A DNA stretch of 64,000 nt from positions 6,037 through 70,036 of the forward strand of contig CAZAOY010000004.1 in the NCBI GenBank assembly GCA_964486925.1, written 5' to 3'. The position numbers were made by a program, and so were the translations under genes. This stretch comes from CAZAOY01 sp964486925. Lineage in GTDB: Bacteria > Bacillota > Clostridia > Oscillospirales > Ruminococcaceae. The notes under the pieces are model-generated. The model was not told the DNA's origin, ran no database searches, and saw only the letters and a list, made by a program, of their open reading frames with translations. Positions 7,950 through 16,786 of this stretch are shown piece by piece (the first letter of the stretch is position 1; each line of letters starts with the position of its first letter).

Positions 7950-10514
7950 TTACTTTGCGTCATACCAGTTGTCCGCCGCCTTAGCTTCAACTAAAAGCCG
8001 TACCTTAAGATTAGCGGCGTGTTCCATCTCCTCCTCAACCAGAGCGATAACCCTATCCTTAATCTCTGCTCTACACTCCACAATAAGTTCATCGTGTACC
8101 TGTAGAATAAGCCTAGCGTCAAGCTTCTCTTTTAGCAGTCGTGAAAACACCCTATTCATAGCAATCTTTATAATATCGGCGGCAGTTCCTTGGATAGGGG
8201 TGTTAAGCGCAATCCGCTCCCCAAATCCTTTTGTCACCTTGTTAGAGGAGTTTATGTCCGAAACATCACGTTTTCTTCCATAAAGGGTGGTAACAAAGTT
8301 ATCCTTTGTAGCCTGCTTTATTATCTCCTTCATATATCGGTCAACACCCGAATACTTCTTTAGATACTCGTTTATATAGGTCTTTCCCTCCACAAAGCTA
8401 ACCCCTAGATCCTTTGCCAGTGAGAATGGACCGATCCCATACACAATACCAAAGTTAATCGCCTTTGCCCTACGGCGTAGCTCTGGGGTTACCTCATCGA
8501 CTGGGACGTCAAAAACCTGTGCGGCAGTGGTGGTGTGGATGTCCTCGTTATTGTTAAAGGCTTGTTGCATAATCTTATCGTCCGCAATGTGGGCGAGCAC
8601 CCTCAGTTCAATCTGTGAGTAGTCGGCATCCACCAGTACAAACCCTTCCTTAGCAATAAAGAATTTTCGTATCTCACTGCCTAGCGGTGTGCGCACCGGA
8701 ATGTTTTGAACGTTCGGCTCGGTGGAGCTTATCCGCCCTGTCCGTGTTAAGGTCTGGTTAAAGGTGGTGTGTATCCGTCCTTTGTCAGACACAAGCTTTG
8801 AAAGACCTACAACATAGGTTGAATAAAGCTTACTAAGGGTACGGTACTCAAGGATAGCAGGTACTATATCATGCTTATCATATAGATCATCTAGCACCTC
8901 TGCATTGGTTGAGTACCCTGTTTTGGTCTTTTTCTTCGCCGGAAGCCCTAACTTTTCAAAGAGTATGTTACCAAGCTCCCTTGTGGAGTTTGGGTTAAAC
9001 TCCTCACCCGCTAGGTCAAACACCGTTTGTTTAATGACGTTTATCTGCTCCATTATCCTGTTTCCAAAGGATACTAGCTCGTCCTTGTCAATCTTAAACC
9101 CTACCTGCTCCATATGTGCTAATACCTTACAAAGCGGCTGTTCAATCTCGTACATTACCATGTCAAGTCCGTTTTCTTTTACTAGCTGCTCAAACCTGTC
9201 AGATAACATGCTAAGCAGTACCACATCGATAAACTCGTCCTCAGTATCATAGTTAATCCCTGTAAGGTATTCGAGTGCTAACGTCTTGATATTATAGCTC
9301 TTACTGCTAGGTGAGATTAGGTATGCCGCAAGCTCTAGGTCAAAGATTGTGCCCTCACAGCAAGCATCACGTAAAAACAAAGCCTTGTAGCTATCCTTAG
9401 CCATAAAGGTGCGTAACCTTAACCCCTCTTTATCCCATAAAATATCGGTAAATAGGTCATATATATCGGTAAAAACCTCCGCCTTGATGATATATACCCT
9501 ATCGATATTTACCATTAAGGTATTGCCAGAGATAATATAATCCGCACACCCGCCCTTTAAAGCGGCCTGCTTAACCGCCTGCCTAAGCATAGCTTCATCA
9601 TTGCAAACCTCATACGACAGCCTCTCACTACTCTGCTCGGTAGACGTTACCTGTTCACTGGTTACGTTAAACTTATCAAAGAAGCTAAACATCTCAAGCT
9701 TTGTCAGTATATTTGCAAGCCCCTCGGTATCTGTATCTCTCTTAGTATAGTCGGATAATGTTTCACTAATTGGCACATTCCTAAAGATGGTGGCGAGCTC
9801 ACGGCTAAGATATGCCTGCTCCTTGCCGTCTGTGAGTAGCTTTTTAATCCTCGGGGTGGCTTTGATGGTGTCAATATTTTCAAAGATTTTGTCTATAGTT
9901 TTGCCCTCGGCAATAAGTGCAGTTGCGGTTTTCTCTCCAATACCCTTAACCCCCGGGATATTATCGGAGGTATCACCCATTAGTGCCTTTAGCTCGATAA
10001 TCTGCTCTGGGGTTATGCTGTATTCCTCTAAAACCTTACCTGGGGTAAACATTATCGTTTCCTTTGTCTTAGCAAGCGAGATGGTTACATGCTCATTAGC
10101 AAGCTGTAGACAGTCACGATCCCCTGTAGATATTACGCACTCTTGATTCTGCTCTGTACAAATTCTTGCTATCGTCCCTAGGATATCGTCCGCCTCATAC
10201 CCTGCTTGTTCTATAATAGTATACCCCAGATAACCTATTATCTCCTTTATAAGCGGCATCTGCATAGCAAGCTCGCTAGACATTCCGGTTCTAGTACCCT
10301 TATACTCTGCAAACCGTTCGTGGCGAAAGGTTGGTGCTGGCAGGTCAAACGCAACTACTGTATAGTCGGGTTTGTTTGTCTCTTGAAGCTTTAATAGCAT
10401 GTTTAGAAATCCAAAAACCGCATTTGTAAAGACACCATCTTTGTTAGACAACAAACGTACACCGTAAAACGCCCTGTTCATTAAACTGTTTCCATCTATA
10501 GCAAGAACTTTCAT
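7950..10514 (-). CDS. polA: DNA polymerase I
   Basis: An 854-residue family A polymerase for repair and Okazaki-fragment processing. The 5'-3' exonuclease domain (1-~290) is complete, with AIDGNSLMNRAFYGV, QAGYEADDILGTIA and GDTSDNIPGVKGIG. The middle domain (~300-470) keeps the fold but I see no DEDD metal-binding set, so proofreading is likely lost, as in Bacillus-type Pol I. Polymerase motifs A (DYSQIELRVLAHI), B (RRAKAINFGIVYGIG) and C (QVHDELIVE) are intact. AAAGGG precedes the ATG. Confidence 0.97.
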   Translation of the reverse strand: MKVLAIDGNSLMNRAFYGVRLLSNKDGVFTNAVFGFLNMLLKLQETNKPDYTVVAFDLPAPTFRHERFAEYKGTRTGMSSELAMQMPLIKEIIGYLGYTIIEQAGYEADDILGTIARICTEQNQECVISTGDRDCLQLANEHVTISLAKTKETIMFTPGKVLEEYSITPEQIIELKALMGDTSDNIPGVKGIGEKTATALIAEGKTIDKIFENIDTIKATPRIKKLLTDGKEQAYLSRELATIFRNVPISETLSDYTKRDTDTEGLANILTKLEMFSFFDKFNVTSEQVTSTEQSSERLSYEVCNDEAMLRQAVKQAALKGGCADYIISGNTLMVNIDRVYIIKAEVFTDIYDLFTDILWDKEGLRLRTFMAKDSYKALFLRDACCEGTIFDLELAAYLISPSSKSYNIKTLALEYLTGINYDTEDEFIDVVLLSMLSDRFEQLVKENGLDMVMYEIEQPLCKVLAHMEQVGFKIDKDELVSFGNRIMEQINVIKQTVFDLAGEEFNPNSTRELGNILFEKLGLPAKKKTKTGYSTNAEVLDDLYDKHDIVPAILEYRTLSKLYSTYVVGLSKLVSDKGRIHTTFNQTLTRTGRISSTEPNVQNIPVRTPLGSEIRKFFIAKEGFVLVDADYSQIELRVLAHIADDKIMQQAFNNNEDIHTTTAAQVFDVPVDEVTPELRRRAKAINFGIVYGIGPFSLAKDLGVSFVEGKTYINEYLKKYSGVDRYMKEIIKQATKDNFVTTLYGRKRDVSDINSSNKVTKGFGERIALNTPIQGTAADIIKIAMNRVFSRLLKEKLDARLILQVHDELIVECRAEIKDRVIALVEEEMEHAANLKVRLLVEAKAADNWYDAK

Positions 10515-10528
10515 ACTTTCCCTTTCAA

Positions 10529-11044
10529 TTAGATTATCATATTGCCGAACACCATAAGCATTCCGATAATAACATTTGCTACAACGCCTAGCACACCTCC
10601 GATAATAATAATTATCTTAGCCGTATTAAGCCTATCCATTGCCATTTCGTAGGTAGGTTGCTTGTTTGCATTAAGCGCCACTATTAAACTCCATATCCCA
10701 AGCGGTACGCAACAGCATGCTATTAATATTACCGACCAGACAACATATGGCGTTGTGTTAACAAATTGCGGTGGATACTCATTCTGAATATTGTAGTTTT
10801 GCTGTGTATTATAGTAACCCTGCGGCGGCTCAAAGCCGTTTAATGGATTATACCCAGTTTGGTTGGACTGTGAATTATACCCCTGTTGTGCTGACTCATT
10901 ACTACTATGAGGGGTGCTATCTTCCATAGTATTTGAGGTTAGTGGTTCGTTTTTATTCTTATCGTCAATTAACTTTGTCCCACACATTGTGCAAAACGAG
11001 GCCTCATCATTTACTAAGAAGTGGCAGTTTGGACAGTTCTTCAT
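10529..11044 (-). CDS. Zinc-ribbon plus CD225/dispanin-like membrane protein
   Basis: The 171-residue protein has an N-terminal zinc ribbon (CPNCHF...CTMCGTKL, residues 4-21), a Gln/Asn/Tyr-rich linker (about 35-95), and a two-helix membrane module (about 100-170) with VWSVILIACCCVPLGIWSLIVALNANKQ and a basic/DRLNTAK loop, the layout of CD225/dispanin proteins. Its role is unknown. SD AAGGAG lies 8 nt upstream. It sits between the DUF2752 gene and polA. Confidence 0.75.
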   Translation of the reverse strand: MKNCPNCHFLVNDEASFCTMCGTKLIDDKNKNEPLTSNTMEDSTPHSSNESAQQGYNSQSNQTGYNPLNGFEPPQGYYNTQQNYNIQNEYPPQFVNTTPYVVWSVILIACCCVPLGIWSLIVALNANKQPTYEMAMDRLNTAKIIIIIGGVLGVVANVIIGMLMVFGNMII

Positions 11045-11069
11045 TGTTTAACTCCTTTTATATCTAGAT

Positions 11070-11474
11070 CTATGGGCTTAGCAGCGTAAACGGAAATACC
11101 GGTATGTTCCTTAAGACGGTAAAAACCACTATCAGAACAAGTAATGCTATCCCTACCTTCTGCGATATAACAAACCTCCTTACTAATATATCTTTACCAG
11201 TTATAATGGCAAGATACCAAAGCAAAGCGTATACCGCAATAAACGGCAGAAGGATGGTAAACAACAGATTATGACCTAACGCTTCAATAATGTTAAAATG
11301 CATTAGATCATACGCCGCTCTGCCAACCCCGCACCCGGTACAGTATATCCCGGTGTATTTATAAAAGATACATAAAAACGGACTTCCGTTAAAATACAGA
11401 TAAACCCCGCCAACTAATAACACCACAGGAACTACTATACCTATTATCACTCTATATCTTTTATCTAGTTTCAT
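11070..11474 (-). CDS. DUF2752 membrane protein
   Basis: A 134-residue protein with three likely membrane helices and the DUF2752 signature CTGCGVGRAAYDLMHFNIIEALGHN, where Cys-x-x-Cys-Gly precedes an arginine and a short amphipathic helix. The function of the family is unknown. Its ATG lies inside the end of tex (14-nt overlap), indicating translational coupling. Confidence 0.85.
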   Translation of the reverse strand: MKLDKRYRVIIGIVVPVVLLVGGVYLYFNGSPFLCIFYKYTGIYCTGCGVGRAAYDLMHFNIIEALGHNLLFTILLPFIAVYALLWYLAIITGKDILVRRFVISQKVGIALLVLIVVFTVLRNIPVFPFTLLSP

Positions 11475-13641
11475 TATCTTTAGGCTTCTTCATGGTAAGC
11501 GATATCCTGTTTTTTACTCTATCTACATCTATAACCCATACCGTTACAACGTCACCAACATTTACAGCCTCAATTGGATGTTTGATAAACCTGTTGCAGA
11601 TTTGAGAGATATGAACAAGCCCATCATGATGTACCCCAATATCAACAAAGACACCAAAATCGATTACATTTCGCACCGTACCCTTAAGCTCCATACCCTT
11701 TTTAAGGTCATCCATAGAGAGTACGTCACTTCTAAGTAAAGGCTTTGGTAGCTCATCACGTGGATCGCGCCCTGGTTTAATCAGCTCATTTACAATATCT
11801 ACCACAGTAGGCTCACCTACACCGATCTCCTCGCTAATGGTGCGAACTCCGATCCTTTGTGCCTTCTCCTTTAACGCCTTAATGTTATCTGTGGAGAGAT
11901 CCTCTACACTATAATCGCAGATCTTTAGCAGTTTTTCCGCCGCCTTGTAGGATTCAGGGTGAACTCCTGTGTTATCCAGTAGGTAATCCCCACCCGAAAC
12001 CCTTAAAAATCCCGCACATTGTGTATAGGCCTTAGGGCCTAGCTTTGCTACCTTTAGTAGCTGTTTTCTATTCTTAAACGCACCGTTTTCCTCTCTAAAG
12101 GTTACGATATTCTTAGCAACGGTGCTGTTAATCCCGGAAATTTGGGATAATAGCGGTGCTGACGCAGTATTAAGGTCAACCCCAACCGCATTTACGCAGT
12201 CCTCCACTACCCCGCCTAAAGCTTCGTCCAGCAAAGCCTTTGGCATGTCATGCTGATACTGACCTACCCCAATCGCCTTTGGATCGATCTTAACAAGCTC
12301 TGCTAGCGGGTCTTGTAGCCTTCTAGCGATGGATACCGCACTACGAAGCGATACATCATAATCCGGAAACTCCTCTGCCGCTAGCTTTGACGCAGAGTAA
12401 ACCGACGCTCCCGCCTCGGATACTACCATATAGGCAATATCATCTTTACCGCTATCCCGAGAGATCTCCTTGATAACCCCTGCAATAAAGCTTTCTGCCT
12501 CTCTTGAAGCAGTACCATTACCGATAGCAATTGCAGTAACAGCGTGTTTTTTGATAAGCCCTTTAATAAACGTACTCGCTCTGGTGGTATCCGCATTAGG
12601 TAGCGTTGCATGAATAACCCCTGTATCCAGCACCTTGCCGTACTCATCCACCACCGCTATCTTACAGCCAGTCCTAAATCCTGGGTCTACCCCCATAGTA
12701 ACCGCGCCCTTAACGGGCGGTTGCATTAAAAGCTGCTTAAGGTTTAGCTTAAACACCTGTACTGAAGATATAGCGGCGGCTTGGGTTAGGTTGTTTCTAA
12801 TCTCCCGCTCAACCGAAGGAAAGATTAGTCTATCATAGCTATCCCTACAGGCGGCTATAACAACCTCTGCTGATGGGGTTTGGTTGATGACATACTCATT
12901 TAGGATAAAGTTTACCGCAAGGTAGCTGTCTATCTCAATAGCTACCTTTAACGCACCCTCTCGCTCTCCTCTGTCAATTGCAAGCACCCTATGCCCAACA
13001 ACCTTGTTAACCGCTTCGTTGTAGTCATAATACATGTCATACACGGTGGAAACCTCTGGATTAACCGCCTTGCTAACCACCTTACCATAGTTATAGATAA
13101 GCTGTTTTAACTCTTTTCTTATTAAAGCGGAATCAGAAACATCCTCGGCAATTATGTCGCTAGCACCAGCTAGCGCCGCCTGCTCATCATCCACCCCTTT
13201 TTCAACATCAATATATCCCTTAGCTTGCTCTAGCGGGACGATATCCGCCCTTTGTTCCAGTATAAGCTTTGCTAACGGCTCTAAGCCGCGTTCCCTTGCA
13301 ACCGAGGCTCTGGTTTTACGCTTTTGCTTGTATGGGCGGTAGATATCCTCTAATTCAGAAAGAATCTTAGCGCTGTCGATTGCCGCTACCAACTCATCGG
13401 TTAACTTACCCTGCTCATCTATAGATTTTGTTACCTCACCCTTACGCTTTTCAAGGTTTCTAAGATAGGTAAGCCGTTCATTTAACTCACGTAACACTTG
13501 GTCGTCCAGCGACCCTGTAACCTCTTTTCTATACCTTGCTATAAAGGGAATTGTATGATCCGCATCGATTAACTCTACGGTACTTTTTACCTGATTATAT
13601 GTTATAGAAAGTTCATCTGCCAGTATCTTTAGAATGTCCAT
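11461..13641 (-). CDS. tex: Tex-family S1 RNA-binding protein
   Basis: A 726-residue Tex/YhgF protein: N-terminal helical domain with TIPFIARYRKEVTGSLDD, YqgF-like RNase-H fold around GVDPGFRTGCKIAVVDEYGKVLDT (near 324-347), helix-hairpin-helix pair (VNAVGVDLNTASAPLLSQISGI) and a C-terminal S1 domain (LKGTVRNVIDFGVFVDIGVHHDGLVHIS). Tex binds nucleic acid and is linked to transcription and stress survival. SD AAAGGA is placed about 9 nt upstream of the ATG. The nucleoside hydrolase gene lies 26 nt upstream. Confidence 0.95.
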   Translation of the reverse strand: MDILKILADELSITYNQVKSTVELIDADHTIPFIARYRKEVTGSLDDQVLRELNERLTYLRNLEKRKGEVTKSIDEQGKLTDELVAAIDSAKILSELEDIYRPYKQKRKTRASVARERGLEPLAKLILEQRADIVPLEQAKGYIDVEKGVDDEQAALAGASDIIAEDVSDSALIRKELKQLIYNYGKVVSKAVNPEVSTVYDMYYDYNEAVNKVVGHRVLAIDRGEREGALKVAIEIDSYLAVNFILNEYVINQTPSAEVVIAACRDSYDRLIFPSVEREIRNNLTQAAAISSVQVFKLNLKQLLMQPPVKGAVTMGVDPGFRTGCKIAVVDEYGKVLDTGVIHATLPNADTTRASTFIKGLIKKHAVTAIAIGNGTASREAESFIAGVIKEISRDSGKDDIAYMVVSEAGASVYSASKLAAEEFPDYDVSLRSAVSIARRLQDPLAELVKIDPKAIGVGQYQHDMPKALLDEALGGVVEDCVNAVGVDLNTASAPLLSQISGINSTVAKNIVTFREENGAFKNRKQLLKVAKLGPKAYTQCAGFLRVSGGDYLLDNTGVHPESYKAAEKLLKICDYSVEDLSTDNIKALKEKAQRIGVRTISEEIGVGEPTVVDIVNELIKPGRDPRDELPKPLLRSDVLSMDDLKKGMELKGTVRNVIDFGVFVDIGVHHDGLVHISQICNRFIKHPIEAVNVGDVVTVWVIDVDRVKNRISLTMKKPKDNETR

Positions 13642-13667
13642 CCTTTGTTTTCCTTTCAGTCTAGTTG

Positions 13668-14585
13668 CTACCTGCCTGCCATACTAACCATCTCTCTTAG
13701 CTTATCTATGGCTGATAACCTATTAATTCCTGTAGTCACGTATATATTATGTAGATTAGATCCTTCAATAGTTTCGCCTATTCGCTTACCACCCAAACGA
13801 ACGGTGACATGCATCTTCATTGATGTTGTAAAGATCTCTGGGAACAGATAATACATTACCGCAGTGGCATCATGTACAATGCTCCCTTCATCCCCTGCCG
13901 CTACATTGCTGTGATAGTTTGCGGTTAGTATCTGCTTCATTATCGTGGCGACTTCGTTGTCAGCTACACAGATACCCTCAATCTCCTCTAAAGATAACGC
14001 TACCTGATGGGTGGTGTTAAGCGGCACTAAGGTAAAGTGTAGATCGCTGTTAAAACATCGGCTTGCCGCCGCCGCATCACAGTAGATGTTAAACTCCGCA
14101 TGTTCGGTGACATTTCCCATACCAAACGCTCCACCCATTGAAACCACACGGCTTATATGTGATACCACATCAGGGTAGCGGTCTATTAGTGTGGCAAGGT
14201 TTGTCAGTGGGCCTAGTGTTATGTAATCCACATGGTTATGCTTTATTATTACCTCATAAAGCGATTTTACCGGGTCGGTGGTTATAGCCGCTTGGTCGGA
14301 CTGCTTAAGCGTTGTTCCGCCTAGCCCGTCCTGTCCGTGGATGTGTGGTGCATCTTCATACTTTTTAGTACTAAGCGGGTGCTCACATCCCTTTATAACA
14401 TCGGTTTTAATGTTGTACAGGTTTACTAAGTTTAACACGTTCTTTGTGGTGGTATCCACATTAACATTACCGTAGCTTGAGATAATTGCGGCTATGCGTT
14501 CCTTACAAAATGCCGCTAAAACCCCTACAGCTATAGCATCGTCTAACCCTGGATCTGTGTCTAAAATAACTGGTAGCTTATTCAT
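13668..14585 (-). CDS. Inosine/uridine-preferring nucleoside hydrolase
   Basis: The N-terminal VILDTDPGLDDAIAV motif holds the Asp cluster that binds the catalytic Ca2+ of IU-type nucleoside hydrolases, which split ribonucleosides into base and ribose. Further family landmarks are GPLTNLATLIDRYP, VSMGGAFGMGNVTEHAEFNIYCDAAAA and the late HDATAV. The frame is open to a start at 14615, but that codon lies inside a palindrome; ATG 14585 follows AGGAAAGGTG and gives the canonical N-terminus. Heads the run continuing into tex. Confidence 0.92.
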   Translation of the reverse strand: MNKLPVILDTDPGLDDAIAVGVLAAFCKERIAAIISSYGNVNVDTTTKNVLNLVNLYNIKTDVIKGCEHPLSTKKYEDAPHIHGQDGLGGTTLKQSDQAAITTDPVKSLYEVIIKHNHVDYITLGPLTNLATLIDRYPDVVSHISRVVSMGGAFGMGNVTEHAEFNIYCDAAAASRCFNSDLHFTLVPLNTTHQVALSLEEIEGICVADNEVATIMKQILTANYHSNVAAGDEGSIVHDATAVMYYLFPEIFTTSMKMHVTVRLGGKRIGETIEGSNLHNIYVTTGINRLSAIDKLREMVSMAGR

Positions 14586-14610
14586 ATTACACTCACCTTT
14601 CCTGACTTTT

Positions 14611-14630
14611 CGCATACTTAAAAGTATGCG
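14611..14630. promoter_or_regulatory. Palindrome in the nucleoside hydrolase leader
   Basis: CGCATACTT at 14611-14619 and AAGTATGCG at 14622-14630 are perfect 9-bp arms around an AA spacer, 26 nt upstream of the chosen ATG. It could be a DNA operator or an RNA hairpin just ahead of the ribosome site. It lies well downstream of the promoter proposed at 14746-14774, so a roadblock operator or a leader hairpin is the likelier role. Confidence 0.45.
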
Positions 14631-14745
14631 ACTCTATTAAATTTTCTAGCCTAACCGTGTCGGTACAATCATCTATTCTGCTCTGTCACCAAACGGCTAT
14701 TGATAAACAATAATTAAGTAGCAAAACAACAAGTACCTTTACCCT

Positions 14746-14774
14746 ATTATACCATATATCCATCCAAACCACAA
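14746..14774 (-). promoter_or_regulatory. Candidate promoter for the nucleoside hydrolase operon
   Basis: On the minus strand, TTGTGG (14769-14774) and TATAAT (14746-14751) are 17 bp apart, with TGG before the -10 (extended -10). This would give an untranslated leader of roughly 150 nt. No known riboswitch was recognised in that leader. The rest of the 14586-14981 gap is AT-rich, with only the palindrome at 14611 and the hairpin at 14927. Confidence 0.55.
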
Positions 14775-14926
14775 TATTATTTAACGTATATTAATAAAAT
14801 TTACATACTTATGCCTACGTTACAAAATAACATAAAACGGTAATAACATCCACATGGTCTTGTATTCTTTTAACCAATGCTAAAAAATATCTATATATTA
14901 AAGAGATACAATGTGACTATAACGCT

Positions 14927-14958
14927 ATAATAGGGAATGCGTCTGCATTCCCTATTAT
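14927..14958. terminator. Hairpin terminator after htrA
   Basis: Perfect 14-bp stem ATAATAGGGAATGC/GCATTCCCTATTAT around a GTCT loop, 23 nt past the stop of the HtrA gene on the minus strand. The A/T-rich stem base substitutes for a clear U-tract. Confidence 0.75.
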
Positions 14959-14981
14959 ATTGCAATTAATCTATAACTATA

Positions 14982-16475
14982 TTATTTATTTGGAATATCT
15001 TCTTCCAGAATAATGGTGATATCCATCTTGGTCTGCGACTTCTCGGTTACCCTAAATACCGATAACACCGCCGTATCCCCTGGCTTTTTATCCTCAAAGA
15101 TTTCACGGATATTTTTATATCCGGTAACCTCTTTACCATCTATAGCATAGATGATATCTCCAGGAGTAACACCCTTTTTGTATGCGTCGGTCTTGTGGTC
15201 GATCTCTACAACCCTAAGCCCTACAGGGATATCGTTTAGCTGCGCTAACATTGAGTTAACAGGGGTAAAGGTAATACCAATACGCACTCTATCTTTAACA
15301 TAGCCATACCTTACTAGGTTATCCACCACAGGCTTTGCGGTGTTAATAGGGATGGCAAATCCCATACCTTCAATGTCCTGCGAAGCAATTTTAGCAGAGT
15401 TAATACCAATTACCTGACCATACTCATTAATCAGCGGACCACCAGAGTTACCAGGGTTAATCGCCGCGTCGGTTTGCAGAGTTTTCATGGTATAGTTGCT
15501 AGTGCCAACATTTATAGTAGTATCCACACCCGAGATAATCCCACGAGTAGTAGTACCCGCAAATTCAAGGTCATATGGGTTACCGATAGCGATAACATCC
15601 TCGCCTACCTCAACCTGGTCGGAATTTCCAAACTCCGCCGCAGGAAGGTTAGTTGCCTCAATCTTAATAACCGCTAGGTCGGTTTTAACATCATACCCTA
15701 CAAGTGTAGCGTCGTATTCGGTTTTATCCTTTAGCACTACCTGATACTTACCCTTTAGTTTACCGTCCTCAACAACGTGAGAGTTTGTGATAATATATCC
15801 GTCTGTCGAGAAGATAATCCCTGTCCCTTGGCTAATCGGTTGATAATCCCCGCCCTCAACACTAGCGTATGAAATTATCCCAACAACCGAAGGGGATACC
15901 TTTTTATAGATAGCTTTTGCCGATAACGGCTCATCGCTAACGTTACTAGGGTTTAGGATTGGTACATCCTCTACCTTTAATCCTGTGTCGGTATCATCCG
16001 GTTTCTCGTCTTTATTTTCCTGTGTCTGCGAAGAGCTTGCAATCGTTGTCTCTGCTTGGTTACCTTTATTGGTAAGAAACCCGCTGTTGTATGCTACATA
16101 GAATCCAAACCCACTAGTAACAAGCACAAAAGCCACGGTCATTACAATCGCTAAAGCCTTCATCCCGCCGTTACCCGAATTTTTTGGAGGTGGCGTTTCA
16201 TTAGGGGTGGAGTAGTGCCACTGCCCATTATCATACTGATAGTTTGCGGACTTATCGTAGTTTGAATTGTTATTACTGCTTTGTGTCTGGTACGGTTGAT
16301 TAAAGCTATTATGATCACCGCTGTATATGGTGTTGTAACCGTCCTGACCTTGGGTGGTGTTGCTACCCATATCTGTGCCATTATGCATGTTACCGTCATC
16401 TTTGCTTACGGTGTCAAAGCTTATATAATCATCTTGATTTTCCTTGTTTTTGTTTTCATCATTAAACATAATCAT
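14982..16475 (-). CDS. HtrA/DegP-type membrane-anchored serine protease with PDZ
   Basis: An S1C protease of about 500 residues with a long Asn/Gln/Asp-rich cytoplasmic N-terminus (to about 105), one membrane helix (MKALAIVMTVAFVLVTSGFGFYV), a trypsin-like domain and a C-terminal PDZ domain. The catalytic triad is His in TNSHVVE, Asp in VKTDLAVIK and Ser in NPGNSGGP (about 237, 270 and 348 counting from the TTG at 16487). HtrA proteases handle misfolded envelope proteins. The start is uncertain (TTG 16487, ATG 16475 or ATG 16469; none has a strong SD). A second HtrA gene lies at 33461. Confidence 0.92.
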   Translation of the reverse strand: MIMFNDENKNKENQDDYISFDTVSKDDGNMHNGTDMGSNTTQGQDGYNTIYSGDHNSFNQPYQTQSSNNNSNYDKSANYQYDNGQWHYSTPNETPPPKNSGNGGMKALAIVMTVAFVLVTSGFGFYVAYNSGFLTNKGNQAETTIASSSQTQENKDEKPDDTDTGLKVEDVPILNPSNVSDEPLSAKAIYKKVSPSVVGIISYASVEGGDYQPISQGTGIIFSTDGYIITNSHVVEDGKLKGKYQVVLKDKTEYDATLVGYDVKTDLAVIKIEATNLPAAEFGNSDQVEVGEDVIAIGNPYDLEFAGTTTRGIISGVDTTINVGTSNYTMKTLQTDAAINPGNSGGPLINEYGQVIGINSAKIASQDIEGMGFAIPINTAKPVVDNLVRYGYVKDRVRIGITFTPVNSMLAQLNDIPVGLRVVEIDHKTDAYKKGVTPGDIIYAIDGKEVTGYKNIREIFEDKKPGDTAVLSVFRVTEKSQTKMDITIILEEDIPNK

Positions 16476-16487
16476 GACCACACTCAA

Positions 16488-16786
16488 AACGTCTACAAAA
16501 CGGCAATAAACACCGTGGGGATTCGTTTAGAGTTTCCTTTCTTCTTAGTGTTTTAAAGATTTACACATCCTTAATGAATTAAATGTTTGTATGCAGACAG
16601 TAATGTCTTGAATCTCTATTTATATTATATAATATAGTAGTTACCTCATAATAGATAAAATGCAAAATTTAAGTGAGAATTATAAAAAATTTGTAAACAT
16701 CTGCATAATCCTGTTACCCGATATAAACAGCAGTATCTTTAGAAGCTTAAAAGCAAACATATTGATTGGTTATAAGGCAATAAAAC
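16488..16786. other. Intergenic region upstream of htrA
   Basis: No gene seen. It contains an A/T palindrome (ATATTATATAATAT, around 16622-16635) that includes a possible minus-strand -10, and an imperfect inverted repeat with AGACA/TGTCT arms around 16597-16610 that could be a regulator site for htrA. The sensor kinase lies upstream on the same strand and reads toward this gap. Confidence 0.4.
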
